Part shown: positions 11,185 through 21,460 of the stretch, one piece after another
How positions within the stretch are numbered: the stretch's first letter is position 1
Layout: every line of letters starts with the position of its first letter
Origin: Arthrobotrys musiformis
Taxonomy: Eukaryota; Ascomycota; Orbiliomycetes; Orbiliales; Orbiliaceae
Length of the DNA stretch: 64,000 nucleotides
Direction of reading: 5' to 3'
Assembly: GCA_036971715.1 (NCBI GenBank)
Contig: JAVHJL010000012.1
Span: 248,001 to 312,000, forward strand
Translations under genes and position numbers: made by a program
The notes under the pieces: generated by a model
The model's database searches: none
Told to the model about the DNA's origin: nothing
The model's input: the letters and a program-made list of their open reading frames with translations, nothing else

Positions 11185-14100
11185 TCACCTCATTCGAAGA
11201 ATTGCAGGATGGTAAAGGGTATTTTTCACCTTCTCAAATTTCTTAAACGCCACCTTACTGCAGCCCTGTATTGATACCGGTCTGAATTGATCAGGGTTTA
11301 ATCCTATAAATTCATTGAATGTCATATCCCCTCTTTTTATCGTTCGGCCTCTTAAATCAATTTTATGTTTTGCAGAGCTACATTGACTTCCATCGGCTTC
11401 GAAGACTTCGACTTTACCCTTAATGCTGGGGAGATTTCGTGCGCAGGAACGGTGTAAGTGTACTGTCAGATTGCGATTATACCAGGGTACGTAATGCTCC
11501 TTCCGCGATTGCGTAGTTCGCACTCGGTAGCCCTCGGGGAGATCGCCGACTGCATCGAATTCGACACTAGAGGTAGGTAGCATCGGATTCGAAATTCTAA
11601 ATTCGAACTCAAAGTTTAGCATTTCAGGAGCAAAAGGCGGTTCAGGAGAAACAGAATGGCGGCCCTTGCTGGTGACGCTGCCCTCGATCTCTTGATGCCG
11701 CCCTTTGGCGGCTCCGGGGTGCCTGCGTAAACTACTTTCAAGCTCCTTGTGTCGTTCCAGTTCGTCTTTGAGGTCTTTGGTTTTCGATTTTTCCTCTTCT
11801 CGCTCCTCTCCTGCGTGGCTCCTGCTTTGTCCGCTAGAGACCGCATTTGGTGCTGATTTCAAGTCATCCAATTGCTGCCTATGGCTGTCCTCAAGCGCCG
11901 GTATCCGATTCTCGAAGTCCTTGTCTGCTCCTTCGGGGTTCCGTATTTCGTCCTCATCGCGACACGTTGAGGCTTCGTATGCGAGATTCGACGATTTGAG
12001 CTCTTCTATTTCCTCCCGAGTTTGCTTTATCGTCTCCTCCAACTTCTCCCTCGCCTCTTTCAGCGTGACCTCATCGTCCTTGTTGTTCACGGTCTTCCAC
12101 GCGCCTACCAGTGAGCGCAGTTTGAAGACTCTTAGGACAATCTTGTCGTCTAATTTCCCCTGAGATCCTGCGTTTCCGAGCTTAGGTCTGTCTCTTTCGG
12201 CGGCTGCTTCACCGTATTTCTTCTGAAGCGCCTCGTGTATCTCATGCGTACCCGGTGCCCCTGGAAGCAAGGCGTTCAGAGCTTTAAGGTCTTCAGTCGG
12301 CCTCACTATTGGGCCCTCCTTTATTAATTCCTCGTTCCCTACTTTTTCGCTAAGGACGGCGGACGGGGGCTTAAGCCTTCGACGTTTCGAAGGAGGCCCC
12401 AAGGCGATTACTGTGGTTTCATCCCCTTCTTCAAGCGCGGTTTCAACAGTCAGACTAACATTTCCTTTCTTAGCAGGTTGAGCAGCTCGTCCTTTGCTGT
12501 GTAACTCCTGCCTTAAGCCCCCCGATTCGAGCCGTGCCGACCGCCTCGGTACCGGATGCTCCCGGTTAATCTCACCATTTTCGTCAGGATGTAGTCCGGA
12601 GGGTGATTTATTCCTGCTATAGTACAAACCCGACCTCCGTGCCTTCGACACCGAAGGAGGCTTCCCCTCCCGGACGAGTGATAAAGACCTATTCCTCTTC
12701 CTACTAGGCTCCAGCCCTACACTATTCATTTGCCCCGCAGCACCCTGAATGATAATCGCATCGCCAACCCCAACACTTTTGTCTGCATCCGCAGTCATTG
12801 TAGTAGCCAATGTAATAGACGGGCTATTAGATGATGGGCGTCTGATTTCATCCTTCTTACTCTTTTTCTTGGGACCTAATCCATGAAGCCCGTCGCGTTT
12901 CGTGGAACCGCTTCCCAGAGATTGGCATCTAGTCTTTTTGCCTGCTGAAGGTGTAGTAGATGCCCTCGACCTGGTTTTCATTCTGGGGGTATCTTCAGCT
13001 CTGCAAAACCATTCCCTAAAAAAACCAAGTTAGATCAATGTACATAAAGGAAGATGGACTGATATATATGTCTAAACAGCTGACAATTGCCATACCTAAC
13101 TCCTTCTACGGTATTCTGCGCATTAGAATTTTCGTTAACTGCTTTCGTTGCTGAGGTTTGATCGACTGGTTGTCGCGGTAAGCTTTCGAATTTGTTTAGA
13201 ATTCCGGCAATTGATTTATCCCCGAAGGTTGGTGGAACGGGCAGAAGACTTTCAGAGCTGCCGCCCTCGATCTCCTCCTCCACTAGTATCACTTCCGCAT
13301 CTAAGGGCTCCAAAGGTTCTGAAGGCTCCAAAAGTGACTTTACACTATCCAAAAGTCCTCTTTCATGGCCCTGTAGGTCTAGAGGCTGGCCCACGAGGCT
13401 AGGTCCATCTACCTGCGTCCCATTTTTATCCCCTACTTCAACGGCGGCTACTTCCTTTCCAGTCGAAGTCCCACCTATCGTCTCCACCCGCTCCCACCCT
13501 TTGCTCTGCATCGATGCCGTAGTCTTAACCACCATAATATTATAATCTGTAATTGACGTAGTATGTCTATCCTCGATACTACATTTTCTTTCTGATTGAA
13601 TTTATTAGTAATCAACCTTGGATGAAAGCATAGGGAGTTGAGAGTCACCATGCTGTTTTAAACCGTCCTTGATCTTGAATGACTTCCCACAGCCCTCTAC
13701 GATACAGGCGTATGGTTTGACAGTAGCATGTGTTTGCTCTGGTCAATTTATTAGTAAACAATCTTGAACGAAAGCATGGGGTGGGTTGAAACTTACGGTG
13801 TCTCTTTAGATGTTTATTAGTTTTGAATGAACTTCCGCAACCCTTTACAGTACAGGCGTATGGTTTGACAGTAGCATGTGTTTGCTCTGGTCAATTTATC
13901 AGTAATCAACTTTAAATGAAAGCATAGGGAGTTGAGAGTCACCATGCTGTATTAAATCGCTCTTGGTCTTGAATGACTTCCCACAGCCCTTTACAATACA
14001 GGCGTATGGTTTGACAGTAGCATGTGTTTGCTCTGGTCAATTTATTAGTAAACAATCTTGAACGAAAGCATGGGGTGGGTTGAAACTTACGGTGTGCCTT

Positions 14101-14567
14101 TAGATATCTATTGGTCTTGAATGACTTCCCACAGCCCTCTACGATACAGGCGTATGGTTTGACAGTAGCATGTGTTTGCTCTGGTCAATTTATTAGTAAA
14201 CAATCTTGAACGAAAGCATGGGGTGGGTTGAAACTTACGGTGTCTCTTTAGATGTTTATTAGTTTTGAATGAACTTCCGCAACCCTTTACAATACAGGCA
14301 TATGGTTCGACAGCAGTATGTGCTTGCTCTGGTCAATTTATCAGTAAAAATCCTTAGATTGAAATATTGGATTTGAAACTAGCAATAGGATGTTGAATTG
14401 GAAGGATTGTCACTCCCATAACCTAAATAAAGTTCTTTTAAGTAATTAGGGCTGTTTTCGGAGGGCTTTGAAAGGCGAATAGTAGAAGGTGGGCAATGTA
14501 GTCTTTTGAACAGGTGTTTAGAAGTCGAAGCTATACCCGAGAAGATATTCGGATCCGTAAAATCCAT
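11185..14567 (-). CDS. multi-zinc-finger protein with long basic coiled-coil C-terminus
   Basis: Several minus-strand pieces join into one gene. Five 90-nt C2H2 exons (see the array entry) lead in frame, through an intron ending at 13592, into an exon at about 13096-13591 (includes MVVKTTASM...). A further intron at 13016-13095 (phase 2, GTATGG...TTTTTAG) leads into 11185-13015, ending at the stop. The part after the fingers is about 770 residues: basic and nuclear-looking (KKKSKKDE, RKRNRS, PSKRRRLKP), a charged coiled coil (KLEETIKQTREEIEELKSS), and a C-terminal domain I do not recognise (YVPWYNRNLTVHLHRS). Likely a nuclear DNA-binding protein. The 5' end is unresolved: ATG at 14567 (MDFTDPNIF...) is the nearest candidate, but its exon does not splice cleanly in phase 1 into the first finger; ATG near 14595 in another frame is an alternative. 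Confidence 0.6.
13649..14328 (-). repeat. tandem array of five C2H2 zinc-finger exons with introns
   Basis: Five exons of exactly 90 nt lie at 14239-14328, 14091-14180, 13943-14032, 13797-13886 and 13649-13738, separated by 56-58-nt introns. Each exon is phase 1 at both ends and encodes PYAC-x4-C-x12-H; the second His (xxTH) comes from the next exon, so every finger is split by an intron. Linkers (THATVKPYAC, TVEPYAC in one) are near-identical. The helix part differs: FKTNKHLKRH, FKTNRYLKAH, FKTKSDLIQH, FKTNKHLKRH, FKIKDGLKQH. Two intron/exon subtypes are present, one starting GTAAGTTTC and the other GTGACTCTC, and the 14091-14180 exon is a chimera of both. The last finger is completed by Cys (HERKC) rather than His. 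Confidence 0.85.
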
Positions 14568-14599
14568 CCGAACTAGCCCTTCTTTCTCGAGACATGTCT

Positions 14600-15300
14600 G
14601 ATTATTTCCTTTTTGTCTGCAAGTCCGGAAAAGAGTAGTATCGCTGTTAGCATCCCCATTCTTCTCGTTTAAGGTGTCAGATATACTCGTCCAGCTTAAG
14701 GTGTTCCCCTTGAGGTTCGTACTAAGAGTTCTGGCCTTCTAGAATCAAAGCACTTTCATTGTTACTATTTGGAAGTTACCTTTTGTCATTGACACTGTTG
14801 TGACCAAGACGGCTCCGTGAATCGCTGAGGAACCTCATAGTTGTATTTGCTGCCGTGTTCGCTGTTGTGCTTATGGCTGCTAGCGTCTGATCATTTCGTT
14901 GTAATAGTTTGAAAGTTTAGGTTGATTTTCGTACGATCGTAGGGGATATCCTGAATTTGTTATGTTAATTTAGAGATCAAGTGCTTCTATTTCGATATTC
15001 AATGCTTTTTCCGAAGTATATAATTTATTTAGATTTGCGGTAGATGGTCTCTTTCAAAAGAAGATTGTTTACTTGACAAAAATAGCGGTTTCCAGGGCAG
15101 CCCATTGCCGACTTTTGCCGAATCGAATGTACCAAATCCAGCACAGTTGCTTCTGACCATGTTCACGCCTTCAGTTATGTAAGCAAAAAGTGGGGGAAGA
15201 AGTGACTGTGATCGAGGAATAATTACGCAGAAACCTTGTATAAAGAGCACACCCCCGTTTTGTGGCGTTTTAATTCACACCCATGCTATCGTCCAAATCT
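14600..15300. other. gene-poor stretch
   Basis: No recognisable gene. It should contain the promoter and possibly a first exon of the minus-strand zinc-finger gene, but I cannot place them. Confidence 0.35.
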
Positions 15301-15308
15301 GGATTTCG

Positions 15309-15510
15309 AGTGTGAGAGTAACTCACCTGTCATTCCAGAATTTCAGAGTTAGAACGTCTGAAATTATAAACATCTAGAAACTCTGTACAAACTCGTCGCG
15401 TATAAACGTCTACAAACGTCTAAAAACGTCTACAAACGTGACAAACACGTCTGCAAACACGACAAACACAACAAACACAACGAACACGTCTACAAACACG
15501 TCTACGTTAT
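15309..15510 (+). repeat. second copy of palindrome/ACGTCTACAAA repeat
   Basis: GTGTGAGAGTAACTCACC (palindrome damaged), the ATTATAAACATCTA motif and repeated ACGTCTACAAAC/CGACAAACAC correspond to 480-650. About 90 bp of extreme AT sequence follows to 15600. Confidence 0.6.
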
Positions 15511-15989
15511 AATGTAGTTTATATTTTATAAATAATGTTATATTATATTTTAATAAAATTAATATTTGTGTTGTATAATTTTTATATTTATAAACATTCG
15601 TTCGGAGGAAATGAGTCGATTTCCTACATCATGTAGAATGTGTTGCTTCCACAACACATTCGGTTTTGTCTGACCAGCGGAAATCTAAACCACTGGCCCA
15701 TCCCGTCTTTATGCAATGTTTGTCACAACACATGTATGATGGATCGCCGCTCGCCAGAAGGCTCGCCTCTCAGAGGTGAGCAACGAGCAGACAGGCGAGC
15801 CATAGTTTTGTATGCGATTTGTCTTTTATATGGAAACTTCATCATATATTTAAGAACCTCTTGAGCGATGGCAGTTCTCAGATCTTTCTTGGAACTCCAT
15901 CGGTCAACTTATCAACTACCTTTACTAGTTCACTATCCAATAGTAAAGTCTTGAACAGTTTCATAAGTCTTTTACTTATTTGACTGTGT

Positions 15990-17506
15990 TATACTTTCTA
16001 CATACAACTTTATTAGTTCCTACCGAATACTGATTGCTCCCTCTAAGAGACCTGAACCAATAGAGTTGAGAAACCAGCAAGGTGCTAGGCTTGTTTGGGA
16101 ATCCTGCCAAGGAGACCTGGGCAAGGTGTAACAGATCGTATAGTTTTTTTATATTTTCTGGGAGAAAATTCTGGTTCTGCGCTAGTTATTTGAGCAGACT
16201 CGCTAACAGGCTATTAAGATTTTGCTCGATTTTCCATTTAAAGTTGCAATAGATAAATGCAATGCCAATTGTTAAGTCATTAAAAAATTAAATTATTAGG
16301 TGGTCAATAATAATTGATGTAATGATCGTTTTCCCTGCTTTGGGAATGCCTAGGCAAAATAATATTTGCTTGCTTATATTTACCTAAGTTTAGTACTCAG
16401 TAGAGTCTAATAGCTATTAGCCACTTTCAGGCTGTTGCCTGCTGAGGAAGTTGCTATGCTGGAGGCCATAGTTAATTAGAGTAAACTAATCGAGGATCTT
16501 AAGATCCTCATTTCTATTTAATCTGTGCCTTATTATCAAGATTTTACCAAAAACTACAGATTTTAGAAACTCGTGACTATTTAATGGAAAAAGATTTGAG
16601 AATTAACTAACCCTGGTCGAATAGATCCTTTACAAAGCATTCTCTATCAATTTCAATTGGTTGTATAGATTCTAGAAGTTCCTTTGCATATGCTATAGCT
16701 ATGGCTGCTGCATATTTCTACCAATCGTCGTTCTTTTGGGAGTTGGCATAATCACAGATACCTTGAATAACAATGTACGGGAAGTTCATCAGTTTTGTCG
16801 CCTTTATTTTGAAGCACAATATATTTTTACTAAGATTTTTATTGAGTTTATCACAAAAATTGGTATTTTTAATTACTTGGTTGCTAGATGCGATTAGATT
16901 GTAATAAACACAAGTATTTTTAGTTTTCTTCTCTGAGTTTTGAATGTAGCTTAAAGGGTCTTGAAGAGAGTCAGCCAATGTGTATTTTGGCGCTAAGTTC
17001 AGATATTTTTCCCTTAAATTATCCAGATACTGAAGTATCTTTATTCCATATATTTTATGCTAAATCTCTAATTTTGATATTGTTGTTAGTAGTGCAGTTG
17101 AGAGGTTATTCCATTTACTAGTCTGTTGAAATTTGCTATCTGCTATTATTTTGCCGAAATCTCACTAGATTTATTCTGTATTGATTACAACATCGCTAAG
17201 TCTAACCTTGGGTGGAATACCACTATTAATGCTAATTATAAGGCCAATCTTAATCAGAAAGGTGTTAAACATCTGGGTTGCGATTTTCACTGCTGCATTG
17301 GTGCCAACCGCATGTTTCGGCAAACAAGCTATAACTACGTTGTGATTGCGGATAGATTTTAGAGTATATATGTTTTTATCAGTTACTAGTTTAGGGAAAT
17401 TTGGGTATATTTTATCTAGCATTGTTTTTGCCATAATTTGTTCCTTTGGTAATGCGCAAATCCACCCTACAGTGTATTTATTATAAAATCTTGGATTGGT
17501 GGCCAT
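15990..17506 (-). pseudogene. decayed PNP-NACHT STAND gene
   Basis: Reading leftwards from ATG at 17506, the frame encodes YTVGWICALPKEQIMAKTML and NHNVVIACLPK, the N-terminal signature of the fungal PNP_UDP domain also seen in the intact gene at 21461. A second piece (16718-16978) encodes ENILCFKIKA-like and YIVIQGICDYANSQK motifs. Further left, AAAIAIAYAKELLESIQ, then near 16340 a degenerate Walker A (FCLGIPKAGKT) and IGIAFIYCNFK. Many stops and frameshifts and strong C-to-T type AT drift suggest repeat-induced point mutation. It is a paralogue of the PNP-NACHT-ankyrin gene; no ankyrin part is visible. Confidence 0.8.
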
Positions 17507-17519
17507 CTATGTAGATATT

Positions 17520-18710
17520 ATTGAGGGTAACTTAAGCTGGATGTTAATGTGGGGTAGATTACTTTTTTTATTAAAAGGGATTTATATAGTAAAGCTTAGT
17601 TTGTTCAGGAACTTATTTTAGTAAAGTTTAGCCGCTAAAATGATAGTTTAAGCCAAATAACAAGACTGGGAGGGGTAAATACTCGGAAAGAAATATGTTC
17701 TTGAAAGCAAGATTGTTGTGAAGTAGTAGATTTTAATCATCTGTAGAAGGCTGATGTTATCTGGGGATATCTGGAGGGCTACATTGAAATTATTATAAGA
17801 GTATGTTATTAACCAAGCTAAGGTACTTTGGTGGATCCTTCTCCAACATTAGACAGAGTTTTGAAGTTGAAGGCAGAAGGTAGAAGGCAGAAGGTAAAAA
17901 GGTGCGAGGTATTATATAACTCCTTTACAAAATTGTGGACGAATATAATACAGCTTATTCTCAAACCTAACCCATAAACACACCTTCAAGCTTCATAAGT
18001 ACTGCTTTATAACCAAGATGTTGCAACTTAAACAATATAATTGTTTAGAACTTTATTTAATTTAATAAAAGGACTTTCTTCTAAGCTCTTTTTTTAAAGA
18101 AGTAGGAATATATCATACTCAACCACGCTTTATATTGTACTAGAGTCCGACCTCTAATAATATACTAAATTTATGGGTGAGGACAGTACTAAAATCCAGC
18201 GCTGTGCTGCGATTTGGTAGCTGCTTATCTATTATCCATTTTACACAATTTGGGTGAAGTCGCGGCAAAAGTTGGCAGAACATCACCGGTACGACTCCAG
18301 GCTGTCCACTGACTGTCCCACTGATTGTTTGAGCTTTAATTCTGTCACGTGAGCCACTGTTTAGCCCGAGCATACGCCGCGGCCTCGCCGTCTCGTGAAT
18401 ACAGCCACCAAACACGGCTGCAAAAAACACGGCTGCAAAAAACACGGCTGAAAATTCCAGCTGAGTTTAATCTATATATTTAGCCTTGTATTGAACGGGG
18501 TTGCTTTTAACAACCTTAGAAATTGTATTACTGCACTCGCTAGCTCTAATAAATAGATTTATTCCCAGATCAGGAGTTTCACTGAAGCTAGTATGCGATG
18601 AGATAGATCCACATGAATGCCCTAATTACATAAGTCATTGAATGCATATTACGCTAGCCATGAATCCACGCCATACTTTGCTTGGACGAAAAACCATAGG
18701 AACAACACAA
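17520..18710. other. AT-rich gene-poor stretch
   Basis: No gene seen. It contains short local repeats: a GAAGGCAGAAGGTA-type repeat near 17870-17900 and three tandem copies of AACACGGCTGCAAAA near 18411-18450. Confidence 0.4.
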
Positions 18711-18717
18711 TCGTACC

Positions 18718-19560
18718 AAGCTCGAATAAGTCAGTACCCCAATCTGTATCCTGCAACTTCTGTGTATTGATTTATATCGTTGTGAGGTTAAGTCTGCTCC
18801 AAGGATCCAATTACGTCCCTGTTAATTAGCCTGTTAATAGAACAGATTAGATCACTTGACAAAAAGCATTAATTCGGGCACCCTTTTTTTAGTATTTGTT
18901 GTTCGCAGTGGGAAGCATATTCTCGTCTTGGTTGGTAGTATGTTATATTGGGGTGACGAAGGAGGAAAGGAATTGTGGCTGGTGTGTTGTCAGTCGCTGC
19001 ACGGGGCAAATACATCTAACATCACCTTGTGATTGCTAACAGAAACAGCAGCTGCAGCCAACATACATATTTCTGTGTGAATTGGCAAAGAGGAAAGCCT
19101 TCACAAAAACAAGAAAAGGACAAAAATGAGTGGGAGGGTTAAGCTCAGAAGAGAAAACAAATCAGAGATCTTTACCAAAATGGGGTAGCATCGCCTTGTG
19201 ATTGTTAACAGAAACATCCAACATGCTTCTGGCTAACATGCTTCTGTAGACAAAGAGGAACGCCCCTTTCGCAAAAACAAAAGGGAAAAGGACAAAAATG
19301 GCTAGCAGACAGAAGTGGATCCAGGAGAGCCAAGCTTAGAAAAGAAAAATAAATCAAAGATCCTTCTTAAAACAAACGGGGACCAAAAGAAGGTCTCGGT
19401 CTTAATTTGGAACAGGTATATTGCTTAAGCAGCGTATATTTGGCAGGTGGCCGAAATAGCAAAATCGGTGCCTAAAACAGCCCCTGTAATTCCCATAGCA
19501 GCCTAAAAAACTCCTCTCAACTCTTACATCAAAATTACAAAGGGTACAGAACTGAGTGCA
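18718..19560 (+). repeat. dispersed repeat of about 840 bp, copy 1
   Basis: Starts near CTCGAATAAGTCAGT and ends near CTCTTACATCAAA. The same sequence occurs at 61769-62583 in the same orientation. Inside, a block with TTGTGATTG(C/T)TAACAGAAAC ... GGACAAAAATG occurs twice, so the element has an internal duplication. No coding frame is shared by the copies, so a non-autonomous element or solo LTR is likely; clear TG...CA ends were not found. Confidence 0.75.
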
Positions 19561-21460
19561 TTATTATTCTGGGTAGGTTTCTTTGTGTTGTTCTTGTGAT
19601 TTTCATCTAACAGTATAGCATGGACTGTCATTCTCATGGCCCCACCAGCTGCTCGTATTTCCGCTCTAAGCTCAGTATGTTGTATGCTCGTTATATGTGG
19701 GAGAACAAGATGGCGAGAGAGAGGGGGGATTATGTGTCGTGCAAATCTTGTGATGAAAACGAGGAGGCATTATCGACACGAAAATATTGGACTTGAAAGG
19801 GATATCCAGGAATTTTATGGCCAGCTGTTTTGTAGCCTCTACCCCAAAAACTAGCCTTCCCGTTATACGTTCTTGTGTTGTTGCACGTTGGAAAATGTCC
19901 AACCCAACAAGCAAGCGCCAAGAATGACTTGGCAACGAGACACGACCCAATGCGAATCATCGAGGCTTTGAAACTACGCTTGATAGAACACCAGAAGCTT
20001 CTCTGCGAATGGGAAGGGGTCAATATTGCTTTGGGCGAAGCCATAACATAGGGACGGGGGCGAGTCGCCTTGTTGACTTTACGTATAAAAGATTTATCCA
20101 GGAGTTCGATAAGGAGATACGGAATGCAGGGCGGCAGGATGAAATTCGAGGAGGATTGGCACACCTTTGGAGCCGTTGAGGTTGTGATCTAGTGTGAGGG
20201 TAGAGCCGCGCCAGTTTCACCAGACTAGTCACTTGGGCTTATTGTAATGACTTTTTGATGTATGATTGATTTTCTTATCTGTTCACCGAGTTCAAGATAC
20301 GATATCTTCTATATATGCATATACAGGATTGCCGAGTTTTTCACTTTTGAGAGCTCCTCAGTAGTGTTGTATTTAGTAAATGCGTTGTTGGTTTTTTTTT
20401 GTCACCCGGGTGCATGCCTGGCTTTCCGGCTTCACCCATATCCGTTTCTTCTTCTTCTATGCCAAGGCTCTGGGTAAGACCGTCTTGGAACTCTCTCTGG
20501 TGTAGAAATAGCCATACAACCAAGAACACGACAACAGTGCATGCATATGCATTTGATAAGATGGTCCGCTTACCCCTCTTTTACCCCTCCTTAACCCCTG
20601 CTCCTACCCCTCCCTACACGCTCCCTTACCCAATTTTTCAGCTTAATTAATATCCCGCAAGATTCTACCAGCCGAGATCCTGCATCTTGGGAACAAGTCA
20701 TCCCAAAGATAGAAGGGATCAGCAAATGCCGTATCATGGATAGGATATTAAAAAAACAACTACATCGGATTTAAAAGGATTCATGTCCCACAAGTGGGAT
20801 GAGCGATAACCCGTGAAAGGAGAGGGGCAGTCCAAATGAATACCAACGTAAGGAAGTCCATGACGAAAACAAACTTGTCACCCCGTGTTCTTACATGACG
20901 AAGTTATAATCGCTACCAGGAAGAACCAATGGGAATGTTTTCACTCACCACCGTTTCCCGCCCTCATTTGGAGCTCCCATATGCCTCCCACACTGTCAAG
21001 TAACTAGACAGAGAATTGCTCGTCGACAAGTTGAGGGCACCTGTGGGAAATAATTGTTATGTCATGAGGCAATGGATACGCAACATGCAGACGATGCCCT
21101 CCTTCGGCAGCTGGGCCGGTGCCGCGACGGTCAAAATAAATTCCGCGCTCCACAAGCCTGTCACAGCCAATGAAGATTCGCAGCATGTGAGTCGCCGCTG
21201 CAGCAGTTTCGGCTAGGGACACGTTTTCCTGCGTGAGATGAGTAGTCATATTTGGATGACGACCACAAACATACCTCGCAGACAATAGAAGACCAGCCAG
21301 GAAGCCGTACAAGGGTGAACTTGGGCTAATATAAAGTGGCAAAAGCGTGCCCTGCCCCGCTCTATATCCGCTGATCCAGTCCCCCACACAAATTTGATCA
21401 CAGCGCGCCATTATACAATATTAGATCTGAAATCCAAATTTCCAACGAGGCTAGCTAGAT
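19561..21460. other. region upstream of the PNP-NACHT-ankyrin gene
   Basis: No convincing gene. On the plus strand, short protein-like fragments (MRIIEALKLRLIEHQKLLCEWEG near 19951 and FTYKRFIQEFDKEIRNAGRQD near 20080) look like remnants of one decayed gene I cannot name. The minus frame at 21004-21411 overlaps the expected promoter of the 21461 gene and has no recognisable domain. Confidence 0.35.

Noticed and set aside
11705..12163. Plus-strand Ser-rich ORF of 152 codons
   Set aside because: Mirror of the charged coiled-coil coding sequence on the minus strand.
19730..20164. Minus-strand ORF of 144 codons near 20 kb
   Set aside because: The plus strand in the same interval has more protein-like fragments, and no domain is visible on the minus strand.
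21004..21411. Minus-strand ORF divergent from the PNP-NACHT gene
   Set aside because: No recognisable domain, odd composition, and it occupies the likely promoter of the gene at 21461.
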